Below are positions 51,513-60,744 of a stretch of 64,000 bases of DNA, in pieces (within the stretch, counting starts at the first letter, position 1; each line of letters opens with the position of its first letter). Made by a program: the position numbers and the translations under genes. Source of the DNA: Microbacterium foliorum (lineage in GTDB: Bacteria > Actinomycetota > Actinomycetes > Actinomycetales > Microbacteriaceae); assembly GCF_006385575.1 (NCBI RefSeq), contig NZ_CP041040.1:3224001-3288000 (forward strand), in the 5' to 3' direction. The notes below the pieces were generated by a model. The model did not search any database. It saw nothing but the letters and a program-made list of their open reading frames with translations, and was not told the DNA's origin.

Positions 51513-52826
51513 GTGAAGAAGAACAGAATCTTGACGACCGCCGCGGGATTCGGCACCGTCGCCGCACTCGCGCTCACCGGCTGTTCCGCAAGCGGCGGCG
51601 AATCCGCCGACGGCACCGTCACCCTGCAGATGGTCGAGAGCCTGACCAACCCGACGCGCACCGATCTGCTTCGCGGATTCCTCGATGACTTCGAGGCGGA
51701 GAACCCCGACATCAAGGTCACTCTGGTCTCGCCGCCGACCGAGCAGGCCGACGCGAAGATCCAGCAGATGCTGCAGTCGGGCAAGGGCGTCGATGTGCTC
51801 GAGGTCCGCGACATCACCGTCGGGCCGTTCGCGAACAACGGCTGGCTGCACGACGTCTCGGGCGACCTCGAGGAGTGGGACGGCTGGGATGCCCTGACCG
51901 ACAACGCGCAGGCCGCGTCGGTGGCCGCCGACGGCAAGAGCTACTTCGTGCCCTACGGCTTCTACGGGCTGTCGCTCTTCTATCGCACCGACCTGGTCGA
52001 GGAGGCGGGCTTCGACGGCCCGCCGCACAGCTGGAAGGATCTGCTCGAGCAGGCCAGCGCGATCCAGGACCCGTCGAACAACATCTACGGCTACGCCTTC
52101 CGTGGCGGCCCGAACGCGAACAGCAACGTGGTGGCGGCGATCGAGGCCTACACGATCGACGGCCTCGACGTCGATGACGCCTTTCTGATGGAAGACGGAT
52201 CCACGATCTTCGCCGCCCCCGAGGCTCAGGAGGCCGTCGACGACTACTTCGATCTGTTCAAGGAGGCATCCCCGCCCTCGGCCGTCTCGTGGGGCTATCC
52301 CGAGATGGTCGCCGGCTTCACGAACGGCACCACGGCGTTCCTGCTGCAGGACCCCGAAGTCATCGCGACGGTGCAGGACTCATCGCTGACCGAAGACCGG
52401 TGGGACACCGCCCCGCTGCTCGTCGGCCCGTCCGGCAAGGCCGCGCAGCCGCTGGCCGTCGCCGGGTGGGGCGTCGCCGAGAACAGCGAGCACCAGGATG
52501 CCGCGGTCAAGCTCGTCGAGTTCCTCTCGTCGGCCGAGCCCGCGACCGAGTTCGCCCAGGCCAACAGCCTCGTGCCGATCATCTCGGAGGCGGCTGACGA
52601 CGAGTTCTACTCGACCGGCCCGTGGACCAGCTACGTCACCATGACGGAGGACCCCGAGACGTACGTCAACGTGCGTCAGCCGCGCGGGGTCAGCTGGTGG
52701 ACCGAGTGGATGCAGAAGTCCGACCAGGACGTGCAGAACGTGCTGCTCGGCAACATGTCGACCACCGAGCTGCTCGAGTCGTGGGACGCCTTCTGGACCG
52801 AGAAGTACGCAGCGGAAAAGGGCTGA
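51513..52826 (+). CDS. CUT1 ABC transporter substrate-binding lipoprotein
   Basis: The 437-residue protein has a signal with lipobox LTGC (Cys 24) and a family 1 solute-binding body (TVTLQMVESLTNPTRTDLL, YFVPYGFYGLSLFYRTDLVEEAGF, LVEFLSSAEPATEF). Two permeases follow. The regulator and aminotransferase upstream suggest an amino sugar or amino-bearing cargo, but this is a guess. No ATPase is encoded. Confidence 0.9.
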   Translation: MKKNRILTTAAGFGTVAALALTGCSASGGESADGTVTLQMVESLTNPTRTDLLRGFLDDFEAENPDIKVTLVSPPTEQADAKIQQMLQSGKGVDVLEVRDITVGPFANNGWLHDVSGDLEEWDGWDALTDNAQAASVAADGKSYFVPYGFYGLSLFYRTDLVEEAGFDGPPHSWKDLLEQASAIQDPSNNIYGYAFRGGPNANSNVVAAIEAYTIDGLDVDDAFLMEDGSTIFAAPEAQEAVDDYFDLFKEASPPSAVSWGYPEMVAGFTNGTTAFLLQDPEVIATVQDSSLTEDRWDTAPLLVGPSGKAAQPLAVAGWGVAENSEHQDAAVKLVEFLSSAEPATEFAQANSLVPIISEAADDEFYSTGPWTSYVTMTEDPETYVNVRQPRGVSWWTEWMQKSDQDVQNVLLGNMSTTELLESWDAFWTEKYAAEKG

Positions 52827-52829
52827 TCC

Positions 52830-53780
52830 GTGACCCGGACCACTCTCGAAGGGGGCTCCGTCGGCACCGCCGGCGGGGCCTCCCCGGCATCCCGCCGGCG
52901 CCGCCCGTTCCGTGGCCGCCACGCGCTGACGCTGCTGGCCTTCATGGCCCCGGCGATCGTGTTCGTGTGCTGGTTCACATACTGGCCCATGCTGCAGGGT
53001 GCACGCATGGCCTTCCACGACTGGAACCTGTGGGACCTCACGTCGACTCCCTGGGTGGGATTCGACAACTTCGTGACCGTCTTCCAGGACCCGGCGTTCC
53101 CGGTCGTCGCGTGGAACTCCGTACTCTGGGTCGTCGGCTCGCTCGTGCCTCAGCTCGTGATCGGCTTCCTGATCGCGCTCGCGCTGCGCAAGCGGTTCCG
53201 CTTCCGCGGGCTCTACCAGGCGCTCGTGTTCTTCCCGTGGGCTGTCTCGGGCTTCCTGATCGGCATGCTGTTCCGCTGGATGTTCAACGCCGAGTTCGGT
53301 GTCGTGAACGACCTGCTCATGAAGGCGGGCTTCATCGACGCCCCGCTCCCCTGGCTGGCCGATCCGAAGCTCGCGATGTTCGCGGTCATCGTGGCCAACA
53401 TCTGGTACGGGGTGACGTTCTTCGCGATCATGATCCTCGCGGCGCTGCAGTCGGTGCCCGATGAGATGCTCGAGGCCGCGAGCCTCGACGGCGCAGGCAA
53501 GGTGCGCCAGCTGTTCTCGATCATCATCCCGTACATCTCGATGACGCTGCTGCTGACGATCCTGCTGCGCATCATCTGGATCTTCAACTTCCCCGACATC
53601 ATCTACGCGATGACCAGCGGCGGGCCGGCGAACCAGACGCACATCATCACGACGTGGATGATCAACTACACGCAGCAGGGCAACTACGGCATCGCGAGTG
53701 CGATCGGACTCATCGTCGTCGCGTTCCTGTTCGTGTTCTGCGCGTTCTACTTGATGGCGATGCGGAAGGTGCAGCGATGA
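52830..53780 (+). CDS. CUT1 ABC transporter permease, MalF-like
   Basis: This 316-residue permease has six helices and the EAA motif LEAASLDGAGKVRQLFSIIIPYI. The GTG start lies three bases after the binding-protein stop with AAAAGGG upstream. The stop overlaps the next ATG by 4 bp. Confidence 0.92.
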   Translation: MTRTTLEGGSVGTAGGASPASRRRRPFRGRHALTLLAFMAPAIVFVCWFTYWPMLQGARMAFHDWNLWDLTSTPWVGFDNFVTVFQDPAFPVVAWNSVLWVVGSLVPQLVIGFLIALALRKRFRFRGLYQALVFFPWAVSGFLIGMLFRWMFNAEFGVVNDLLMKAGFIDAPLPWLADPKLAMFAVIVANIWYGVTFFAIMILAALQSVPDEMLEAASLDGAGKVRQLFSIIIPYISMTLLLTILLRIIWIFNFPDIIYAMTSGGPANQTHIITTWMINYTQQGNYGIASAIGLIVVAFLFVFCAFYLMAMRKVQR

Positions 53781-54682
53781 CCATCACCGGCACAACAGTC
53801 ACCGAGACCCGGCGTCTCACCGTTCCCGACATCGCCAAGGCTCCCCGCCCGAAGAGGAAGGTGTCGGTCGGCGGCGTCGTGCGCGTGGTCGGGCTTCTGC
53901 TCTGGCTCGTGATCACGCTGTTCCCGCTGTACTGGATCGCACTGACCTCGTTCAAGTCGCCGGGCACGATCAACTCGTTCCCGATCGAGTACTGGCCGAG
54001 CGAGCCGTCGTTCGACAACTACGTCAGCCTGTTCCAGCAGAGCTCGTTCGGGGTGTTCCTCGGCAACTCGGCTCTCGTGGCCACGATCGCGGGTGCGGTC
54101 GCGACACTGATCGCACTGCTGAGCGCCTACGTGATCGCCCGGTTCGAGTTCCGCGGCAAGGGCACGGTGCTGGTCGCGTTCCTGCTGACGCAGATGATCC
54201 CGGCGTTCATCGCACTCGGACCGCTGTACTCGATGATGACCGACCTCGGCCTGGTCGACACCAAACCCGGCCTCATCCTCGTGTACATCGCGGTCTGCAT
54301 CCCGTTCTCCACGGTCATGCTGCGCGGGTTCTTCGAGAACGTCCCCGACGCGCTCGAAGAGGCGGCGATGATCGACGGATGCTCGCGATTCGGCGCCCTG
54401 TTCCGGGTGCTCGTCCCGGTGATGACCCCCGGCATCATCGCGGCGTTCATCTTCAACTTCGTCAACTGCTGGAACGAGCTGTTCCTGTCGGTCGTGCTGA
54501 TGAACACCGACGCCAACCGCACGGTGCCCTCGGCACTGAATGGCTTCATCTCGACGTTCAACATCGACTGGGGTTCGATGTCGGCCGCGGCGGTGCTGAC
54601 GATCCTGCCGACCATGGCGATGTTCGCCCTCGCGAGCCGCTGGATCGTGCAGGGCCTCACGGCCGGAGCCGTCAAGGAGTAG
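53777..54682 (+). CDS. CUT1 ABC transporter permease, MalG-like
   Basis: The 301-residue partner permease carries LEEAAMIDGCSRFGALFRVLVPVM and the NFVNCWNELFLSVVLM segment. It ends at a strong terminator shared with the convergent aldo/keto reductase. Confidence 0.92.
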   Translation: MTITGTTVTETRRLTVPDIAKAPRPKRKVSVGGVVRVVGLLLWLVITLFPLYWIALTSFKSPGTINSFPIEYWPSEPSFDNYVSLFQQSSFGVFLGNSALVATIAGAVATLIALLSAYVIARFEFRGKGTVLVAFLLTQMIPAFIALGPLYSMMTDLGLVDTKPGLILVYIAVCIPFSTVMLRGFFENVPDALEEAAMIDGCSRFGALFRVLVPVMTPGIIAAFIFNFVNCWNELFLSVVLMNTDANRTVPSALNGFISTFNIDWGSMSAAAVLTILPTMAMFALASRWIVQGLTAGAVKE

Positions 54683-54706
54683 CCGCTCCCGCACCCGAAC
54701 ATGACG

Positions 54707-54737
54707 AAGGCCGCCGTTCATCACGAACGGCGGCCTT
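54707..54737. terminator. Bidirectional hairpin terminator
   Basis: A perfect 13-bp stem (AAGGCCGCCGTTC and complement) with a 5-nt loop lies 25 bp after the permease stop and 15 bp from the aldo/keto reductase stop. It ends in GGCCTT on both strands. Confidence 0.85.
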
Positions 54738-54751
54738 GGTCATGCACACCC

Positions 54752-55765
54752 TCAGACCAGGCGCGACTTCGGCGACCGCGAGTACGTCACCTCGACGTCG
54801 CGGTCGACCATGTCGCCGAGCGCGGCGTCGATCGCGGCGAGCGTGTCGTCGTCGAGTGTCACGCCCGAGGCCTTGACCGTGTCGGCCAGCTGCTCGGGAC
54901 GCGAGGCGCCGACGAGGGCCGCGGCGACGTTCGGGTTCTGCAGCACCCAGGCGATCGCGAGCTGCGGCATCGACAGGCCCGCCTGCTCGGCGATCGGCTT
55001 GAGCCGCTGCACGGCGGTGAGGATGTCATCCTTCAGGAACCGCTGGATGAAGTCGGCACCGCTGTTCGAGTCCGTCGCACGCGACCCGTCGGGCACCGGC
55101 TGACCCGGCAGGTACTTGCCCGACAGCACGCCCTGGGCCATGGGAGACCAGACGATCTGCGAGATGCCAAGGTCCTGCGAGGTCGGCACGACCTTGCCCT
55201 CGATCACGCGGTGCAGCATCGAGTACTCGGGCTGGTTCGAGATCAGCTGCACGCCGAGCTCCTTGGCCAGCGCATGGCCGTCCCGCAGCTGCTCTGCCGT
55301 CCACTCCGAGACGCCGATGTAGAGCGCCTTGCCCTGACGGACGACGTCGGCGAACGCCTGGAACGTCTCCTCCAGCGGGGTCTCGTAGTCGAAGCGGTGC
55401 GCCTGGTAGAGGTCGACGTAGTCGGTGCCGAGGCGCTTGAGCGAGCCGTTGATCGACTCGAGGATGTGCTTGCGGCTCAGCCCGGTGTCGTTCGGACCCT
55501 TGGGACCGGTCGGGAAGTAGACCTTCGTGAAGATCTCGAGCCCCTCGCGACGCTGGCCTTCGAGAGCCTTGCCGAGCACGACCTCGGCCGCGGTGTTCGC
55601 GTACGTGTCGGCCGTGTCGAACGTCGTGATGCCGGCGTCGAGCGCCGCGTGCACCGTCTTGACGGCGGCGTCGTCTTCGACCTGAGAAGCATGGGTGACC
55701 CAGTTGCCGTACGTGATCTCAGAGACCTTGAGACCGCTGTTGCCGAGATAGCGATAGTTGACCAT
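54752..55765 (-). CDS. Aldo/keto reductase
   Basis: The 337-residue NADPH-dependent (beta/alpha)8 barrel resembles the potassium-channel beta-subunit/YghZ group. The catalytic Asp is in TFDTADTYAN, the Lys in IFTKVY, and the Tyr/His pair in DLYQAHRFD; the C-terminal NADP loop is ALVGASRPEQL. It reduces an unknown carbonyl. It is transcribed alone, convergent with the CUT1 operon. Confidence 0.92.
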   Translation of the reverse strand: MVNYRYLGNSGLKVSEITYGNWVTHASQVEDDAAVKTVHAALDAGITTFDTADTYANTAAEVVLGKALEGQRREGLEIFTKVYFPTGPKGPNDTGLSRKHILESINGSLKRLGTDYVDLYQAHRFDYETPLEETFQAFADVVRQGKALYIGVSEWTAEQLRDGHALAKELGVQLISNQPEYSMLHRVIEGKVVPTSQDLGISQIVWSPMAQGVLSGKYLPGQPVPDGSRATDSNSGADFIQRFLKDDILTAVQRLKPIAEQAGLSMPQLAIAWVLQNPNVAAALVGASRPEQLADTVKASGVTLDDDTLAAIDAALGDMVDRDVEVTYSRSPKSRLV

Positions 55766-55819
55766 GCAACAACGCTACCTGCCGCTACAGACACCCGGGC
55801 CCGATCATCGTGACCGGTC

Positions 55820-57466
55820 TCAGACCCGGGGCTCGACCAGCTGCTCCTGCTCTTCGAGCGTCTGGGCCTGCGCACGCTTCTCCGCGAGCTCGCGCTCCTC
55901 GGCCTCCGCCCGCTCCTGCGCCGCCTGCTCAGCCTCCTTGCGCTCGGCCCGCGTCTGCGGCTCGGCCGGCGCAGCATCCGCCTGAATGCCCTCCGACTGC
56001 ACGGTCACGATCGCTGCCCTGTCGCGGAACCCTTCGGCCGTCACCTTGTCGAGTGCGACCTGCCTGCGGATCGCGGCAGCCTTCTCGTAGAGCGACGGGT
56101 CGCCGTACGATGTGAGCACCTTCACGAGCACCGGCAGCAGCTCGATCATGAAGAACAGCGCGGCGATCAGGATATGCGCCCACAGGATCGTCGGCTCCTT
56201 CTCGCTCAGCCGGTTGAGTCCGCTGATCTGGCTCAGCAGCCCGATCGCTCCCGCATTGCCGGAGGCCACGGATTCTGCCCGTGCGTTGTATGCGTCGAGC
56301 GCGGCGTCATAGCTGTCGCGCGCGGCGGGCAGCTGCGACTGCGCCTCTTCGCGGTTCTGCGTCTCCGACGTGCTGGTGTTCTCCTTGGCGGCGGTGCCGG
56401 CCGCGGCGAGCTCCTCGTTGGCGGTGCGCAGCTGCGCGGCGAGTGCATCGTAGGTCTGCTGCGCCTCGGCGAGCTGGGCCTCGGCGGCATCCGAGCTCGC
56501 ACCCTCGCCGTTCACGCCGGTGCAGCCCGGAACCGTGCCGGCACCCTCGCCCGTGAGCTCGCACTGATACAGGATGCGCGCCTGGTCGATCACGGCCTGC
56601 TGGGCGGTCATCTTGGCGGTGAGGTCGTCGACGGTCGCCTGAGCGGCGGATTCCGTCGCCGACGACGAGTCGGTGCCGGCGACGATTCCGGTGGCCGCCT
56701 GGTTCTCGAGCTCGGCGACGCGGTCGGATGCCGCGTCCAGCGCCTTCTTCTCGGGGCCCGTCTCCAGAGCCTCCTGATCGGACTGCGCCTGCGTGATGTT
56801 CGTCGCGGCGACCTCGCGGGCGATGTCGTTGTGGAAGATCTGCAGCACGAGCGGCTCTGCCACGACGAAGCCGATGATCGCGGCCATGATCACTCGCGGG
56901 ATCGCGAGCCCGATGAGCTTCCAGACGTTGCGCGTCGACGTCATGGTCGACGTCAGGAACCGGTCGAGATTGAAGATGATCAGCGCCCAGACGACCGCCA
57001 GCGGCACGGCCAGCCAGATCGCGGCCTGCACGCCGGTGGTCAGCGCGAACAGCATCGAGATCGCCGAGACCAGCGCGGTGCCGGCCAGCACGAAGAACAT
57101 CTGCACGAACCGCGGGGTCTCACCGGGAACCCGGTCGAGGATCTCGCCGTCCGCTCCGCCGAGGATCGCGAGCTTGCGCAGTCGCGAACCAGGCACGCGC
57201 GGCGCGCGCTCGCGCGGCTGCCGGGGCTGACGGCGGGGCTTCGGCTCGCGCACGGGCTCGGCGGATGCCGCAGCACCCGGCTCCGCGTCCGCTTCCGGCT
57301 CAGTGCCGCGCCTGGGTTCGACCGTGTCCGGCGCCTGCAGATCGGCGCCGGTGGGCTCGTACGCACGGAGGAAGTCGAGGTCATCCGTGTCAGCGTTCGG
57401 GTCGCTGTCGAGGATGATCCGACCCTGCGAATCGAACCGTCCGGGGCGGTGAGCGGAATAGGGCAT
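55820..57466 (-). CDS. DUF4407 membrane protein with coiled coil
   Basis: The 548-residue protein has an acidic/charged N-terminus (to ~100), a DUF4407 core with transmembrane helices at FVQMFFVLAGTALVSAISML, WLAVPLAVVWALIIF and RVIMAAIIGFVVAEPLVLQIF, a long Ala/Glu/Gln-rich coiled coil (~250-400), another helix (ILIAALFFMIELLPVLVKVL) and a charged Glu/Ala/Arg tail. The function is unknown. The 353-bp... gap rule does not apply; it is isolated between an aldo/keto reductase and a TetR gene. Confidence 0.85.
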   Translation of the reverse strand: MPYSAHRPGRFDSQGRIILDSDPNADTDDLDFLRAYEPTGADLQAPDTVEPRRGTEPEADAEPGAAASAEPVREPKPRRQPRQPRERAPRVPGSRLRKLAILGGADGEILDRVPGETPRFVQMFFVLAGTALVSAISMLFALTTGVQAAIWLAVPLAVVWALIIFNLDRFLTSTMTSTRNVWKLIGLAIPRVIMAAIIGFVVAEPLVLQIFHNDIAREVAATNITQAQSDQEALETGPEKKALDAASDRVAELENQAATGIVAGTDSSSATESAAQATVDDLTAKMTAQQAVIDQARILYQCELTGEGAGTVPGCTGVNGEGASSDAAEAQLAEAQQTYDALAAQLRTANEELAAAGTAAKENTSTSETQNREEAQSQLPAARDSYDAALDAYNARAESVASGNAGAIGLLSQISGLNRLSEKEPTILWAHILIAALFFMIELLPVLVKVLTSYGDPSLYEKAAAIRRQVALDKVTAEGFRDRAAIVTVQSEGIQADAAPAEPQTRAERKEAEQAAQERAEAEERELAEKRAQAQTLEEQEQLVEPRV

Positions 57467-57556
57467 TCCGACAATCTACGAAAGGTCGCCTGTGGAAAAC
57501 GTGCACGAACCCTGTGTTTATGCCTCTGCAGGGGCCGCTCGCACAGGCGCAGCGGG

Positions 57557-58132
57557 TCAGCGCGGGAGCATGCGAGTGAGCGCGTCGGCGCTCGCGGCGA
57601 GGGCATCGTCGAGCGAGAAATGCCCCGCGGCGCACAGCGTTCCGAGCCCGTGCACGAGGCCCCACACGCCGGTCACGCTCTGCTCATTGAGCCCCGCGGC
57701 GACGGATGCCGCCCCCAGCAGCTCTTCGAGCTCGACGATCAGCGGGGCCATGGTCTTGCTCGGCTCACCGGGGATGCAGACCGTGGGGTCGTAGATGACG
57801 TCGAAGCCGTTCGCGTGCTCGACCGCGTAGCGGATGTACGCGCCGCCGCCCTCGATCACGGCGGATGCCGGGTCGGATGCTCCCTCGATCGCCACGCGTA
57901 CCGCGGCGACGAGGTCGGCCATGCTCCGCTCGGCGAGCACCTTGAGCAGCCCACGGCGGTCGGAGAAGTGGTGGTACGGAGCGTTGTGGCTCACATCTGC
58001 GGCACGGGCTACCTCGCGCAGGCTGATCTCTCCCGCAGGTTTCTCGGCGAGCAGCTGCATCGCCGCCGCCTCGAGAGCGTGGGCGAGGTCGCCGTGGTGA
58101 TAACCGGATCGAGAACTTGACACAAGCAACAT
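57557..58132 (-). CDS. TetR family regulator
   Basis: The 191-residue protein has a TetR HTH (ISLREVARAADVSHNAPYHHFSDRRGLLKVLAE, residues ~36-68) and a TetR C-terminal domain with the WG..HGLGTL segment. It is divergent from the quinone-reductase-like gene at 58190 with a 57-bp gap. The gap holds two TTGACA.TGTC palindromes, its likely operators. AGGA precedes ATG 58132. Confidence 0.92.
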   Translation of the reverse strand: MLLVSSSRSGYHHGDLAHALEAAAMQLLAEKPAGEISLREVARAADVSHNAPYHHFSDRRGLLKVLAERSMADLVAAVRVAIEGASDPASAVIEGGGAYIRYAVEHANGFDVIYDPTVCIPGEPSKTMAPLIVELEELLGAASVAAGLNEQSVTGVWGLVHGLGTLCAAGHFSLDDALAASADALTRMLPR

Positions 58133-58145
58133 TGTTTCCTATCTT
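58117..58145 (+). promoter_or_regulatory. Promoter of the flavodoxin-fold reductase
   Basis: TTGACA (58117-58122) and TATCTT (58140-58145) are 17 bp apart. The -35 lies within the divergent tetR 5' end. Transcription would start within the operator pair that follows. Confidence 0.7.
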
Positions 58146-58176
58146 GACAGTGTCCACCAGTTCTTGACACTGTCAA
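58144..58176. promoter_or_regulatory. TetR operator pair
   Basis: TTGACACTGTCAA (58164-58176) is a perfect palindrome about one central base. A second, weaker copy, TTGACAGTGTCCA, lies at 58144-58156, 20 bp upstream. Both occupy the region just downstream of the -10 of the reductase promoter. Confidence 0.72.
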
Positions 58177-58189
58177 CATAGGAGTCCGC

Positions 58190-58828
58190 ATGTCTTCCGC
58201 CCTGATCATCGACGGCCACCCCGACGCCCGCTCCCTCACCGCCGAGCTCGCCCGGCGCTACGCCGCAGCGCACGGAGATGCGCGCATCCTCGCTCTGCGC
58301 GATCTCGATTTCGATCCGTCGCTGCGCTTCGGCTACCGCCAGCGCATGGAGCTCGAGCCCGATCTGATCGACGCCAAGCGCGCCCTGGCCGAGGCCGCGA
58401 CGATCGTCGTGTTCACGCCACTCTGGTGGGGGTCGGTGCCCGCCCTGCTCAAGGGCTTCTTCGATCGCGCGCTGCTGCCGCAGCAGGAGTACCGCTACTC
58501 GGACCTCGGCCTCCCCGTGGGGCTGCTGCCGGCCCGCAACGGCCGGCTGTTCCTTCTGGCGGACACCCCGTGGTTCCTCACGCCGTTCACGGGCCTGCCC
58601 GCGCAGACGCACGTCGCCCGAGGGACACTGCGCTTCTGCGGCGTCCGCGCGGTGCGCACGACCCGGATGCTGGGCGTCAAGGACGCGAGCCCCGCGCGCA
58701 TCGAGTCCTGGCTCGCACGCGCCGAGTCACTGGGTCGCCGAGACGGCCTCCGCGATCGAGGTCGCGGCGCAGAGGCTCAGGCCATCGCGGCCGAGGCCGC
58801 TTCGTCCTCGGTCGTCGCGACGAGCTGA
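58190..58828 (+). CDS. Flavodoxin-fold NAD(P)H oxidoreductase
   Basis: The 212-residue protein of the NAD(P)H dehydrogenase (quinone)/KefF-MdaB type has an FMN-binding start ([22 protein letters not shown]) and the typical [22 protein letters not shown]. It probably reduces quinones or electrophiles and is induced when TetR releases its operators. Its last 17 codons and stop overlap the 3' end of rlmN on the other strand; the C-terminal tail beyond ~residue 185 is low-complexity and unlike the family. Confidence 0.85.
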   Translation: MSSALIIDGHPDARSLTAELARRYAAAHGDARILALRDLDFDPSLRFGYRQRMELEPDLIDAKRALAEAATIVVFTPLWWGSVPALLKGFFDRALLPQQEYRYSDLGLPVGLLPARNGRLFLLADTPWFLTPFTGLPAQTHVARGTLRFCGVRAVRTTRMLGVKDASPARIESWLARAESLGRRDGLRDRGRGAEAQAIAAEAASSSVVATS

Positions 58829-60066
58829 CCGCACGCGCCGTCGATCTCCTTGCCGCGGGTGTCGCGGAGAGTGGTCGGGATGCCGGCATCGTTGAGCCGA
58901 CGCACGAACTCGTTCTGCACCGAGGGCTCCGACGAGGTCCAGATCGAGCCGGGGGTCGGGTTCAGCGGAATCGGGTTGACGTGCACCCATCCACGGCCGC
59001 GCTCGTTGAGCTTGTCGGCGAGCAGGTCGGCACGCCAGCCATGGTCGTTCATGTCCTTGATCAGCGCGTACTCGATCGAGACGCGACGGCCCGTCTTCTC
59101 GTAGTAGTACCGAGCGGCGTCGAGAGCCTCGTCGACCTTCCAGCGCGAGTTCACCGGGATCAGCTCGTCACGGAGGTGGTCGTCCGGTGCGTGCAGCGAG
59201 AGTGCGAAGGTCACCGGGATGCCCTCGTCGGCGAGCTTCTTGATCGCCGGCACGAGTCCGACCGTCGACACCGTGATGCCGCGAGCGCTCATGCCGAGCC
59301 CATCGGGCTGCGGGGCGACCATCGAGCGCACCGCGTCCATCACGCGCTTGTAGTTGGCGAGCGGCTCACCCATGCCCATGAAGACGATGTTCGAGACGCG
59401 CTCCATCGAGTGGTCGTCGGACTTCTTGCCACCCAGACCGCCGTCGGCGATCAGGCGGTTGGCGCGCACGATCTGCTCGATGATCTCGGCCGTCGACATG
59501 TTGCGCGTGAGACCGGCCTGGCCGGTCGCGCAGAACGGGCAGTTCATGCCGCATCCGGCCTGCGACGACACGCACAGCGTGATGCGGCCGGGGTAGCGCA
59601 TGAGCACCGACTCGACGAGGGCGCCGTCGTGCAGGCGCCAGAGGAACTTGATCGTGTCTCCGCGGTCGGTCTCGAGGCGGCGCACCTCCGTGAGCAGCGG
59701 CGGCAACATGCCGGCGACGAGCTGCTCGCGGGTGTCGGCCGGAAGGTCGGTCATCTCCGCGGCATCCGACGTGTAGTGGCGGAAGTAGTGGGTCGAGAGC
59801 TGCTTCGCCCGGAATCCGGGGAGGCCGAGCTCCTTGACCTTCTCGATGCGCTCGGCGGGCGTGAGGTCGGCGAGGTGCACCGGAGGCTTGCCCCGCTTGG
59901 GGCTCGCGAACTGCAGCAGCGGGCGCCCCTCGGCATCCTTCTGCTGGGTCCACCCCTCGGTCGCAGGGCGCACCTGCGGAGTCTTGGTGGAACGGACGGC
60001 TCCCGAACGGGACGACGCGGGTGCCGTGGCGGGGCGCGTCTCGCGCGTGCGGGGAGTCTCGGTCAT
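58777..60066 (-). CDS. rlmN: 23S rRNA (adenine-C2)-methyltransferase RlmN
   Basis: This 429-residue radical SAM enzyme methylates A2503 of 23S rRNA and A37 of some tRNAs. The cluster motif Cys 172-x3-Cys 176-x2-Cys 179 (GCGMNCPFC) and the late DGACGQLV with the methyl-carrying Cys are both present. The N-terminal ~35 residues are a low-complexity extension relative to E. coli. It is transcribed alone. Confidence 0.96.
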   Translation of the reverse strand: MTETPRTRETRPATAPASSRSGAVRSTKTPQVRPATEGWTQQKDAEGRPLLQFASPKRGKPPVHLADLTPAERIEKVKELGLPGFRAKQLSTHYFRHYTSDAAEMTDLPADTREQLVAGMLPPLLTEVRRLETDRGDTIKFLWRLHDGALVESVLMRYPGRITLCVSSQAGCGMNCPFCATGQAGLTRNMSTAEIIEQIVRANRLIADGGLGGKKSDDHSMERVSNIVFMGMGEPLANYKRVMDAVRSMVAPQPDGLGMSARGITVSTVGLVPAIKKLADEGIPVTFALSLHAPDDHLRDELIPVNSRWKVDEALDAARYYYEKTGRRVSIEYALIKDMNDHGWRADLLADKLNERGRGWVHVNPIPLNPTPGSIWTSSEPSVQNEFVRRLNDAGIPTTLRDTRGKEIDGACGQLVATTEDEAASAAMA

Positions 60067-60136
60067 ACCTCCAGGGTACGCGGTGCCGGGTGGGAAGGCC
60101 CTGGGGCCGGGGCACGCGCATCCCTAGACTGAGCGG

Positions 60137-60691
60137 ATGGACATCATCATCGCTGTCGGCGCGGTCATCGCAGCTGTCGTCGTCGGCGTGGTGATCATCG
60201 GCGCAGCACTGCGGTCGATGCGTCCCCGGTCTCCCGAGCCCCACGTGTTCACCCCGTCGCCGACGATGGCCCGCTCGGTGGCCTCCTCGTCGACGTCGAC
60301 CGCCTCGGCGTCGCAGCTGACCCCCGCGGCGATCGCCGAGATCGACCGACTCGTAGCCTCGGGGCACAAGATCCACGCCATCAAGCTCTACCGCCAGCGC
60401 ACGGGCGTGCGCCTGCAGGAGGCGAAGGACCGCATCGACCACTGGTCCGTCAGCACCACGGCTCCACATCTCGCGGCCGTGTCGAACGCCTCGGCCGTGC
60501 ATTCGTCGATCACCGCGACGCCGTCGTCGGTGCGCGGCGCGCTTCCGGCATCCGTCTCATCCGAGGTCGACCGCCTCGTGTCCGCAGACCAGAAGATCCA
60601 GGCGATCAAGCTCGTGAGAGAGCACACGGGTCTCGGACTCAAAGAGTCGAAGGACGTCGTCGAGGCCTGGCCGCGCCCGCGTCGGCTGTAA
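60137..60691 (+). CDS. Membrane-anchored protein with two L7/L12 C-terminal-like motifs
   Basis: The 184-residue protein begins with one hydrophobic helix (DIIIAVGAVIAAVVVGVVIIGAAL), then a Ser/Thr-rich linker and two copies of a ribosomal protein L7/L12 C-terminal-like helix pair: HKIHAIKLYRQRTGVRLQEAK (~78-98, written in part) and KIQAIKLVREHTGLGLKESK (~153-172). In L7/L12 the TGLGLKEAK segment contacts translation GTPases. The role of this membrane version is unknown. Confidence 0.75.
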   Translation: MDIIIAVGAVIAAVVVGVVIIGAALRSMRPRSPEPHVFTPSPTMARSVASSSTSTASASQLTPAAIAEIDRLVASGHKIHAIKLYRQRTGVRLQEAKDRIDHWSVSTTAPHLAAVSNASAVHSSITATPSSVRGALPASVSSEVDRLVSADQKIQAIKLVREHTGLGLKESKDVVEAWPRPRRL

Positions 60692-60744
60692 TCACAGGTT
60701 GCGGTCGGGGAGAATGGTTGCGATCCCCCACTGAAGGAGAACCG

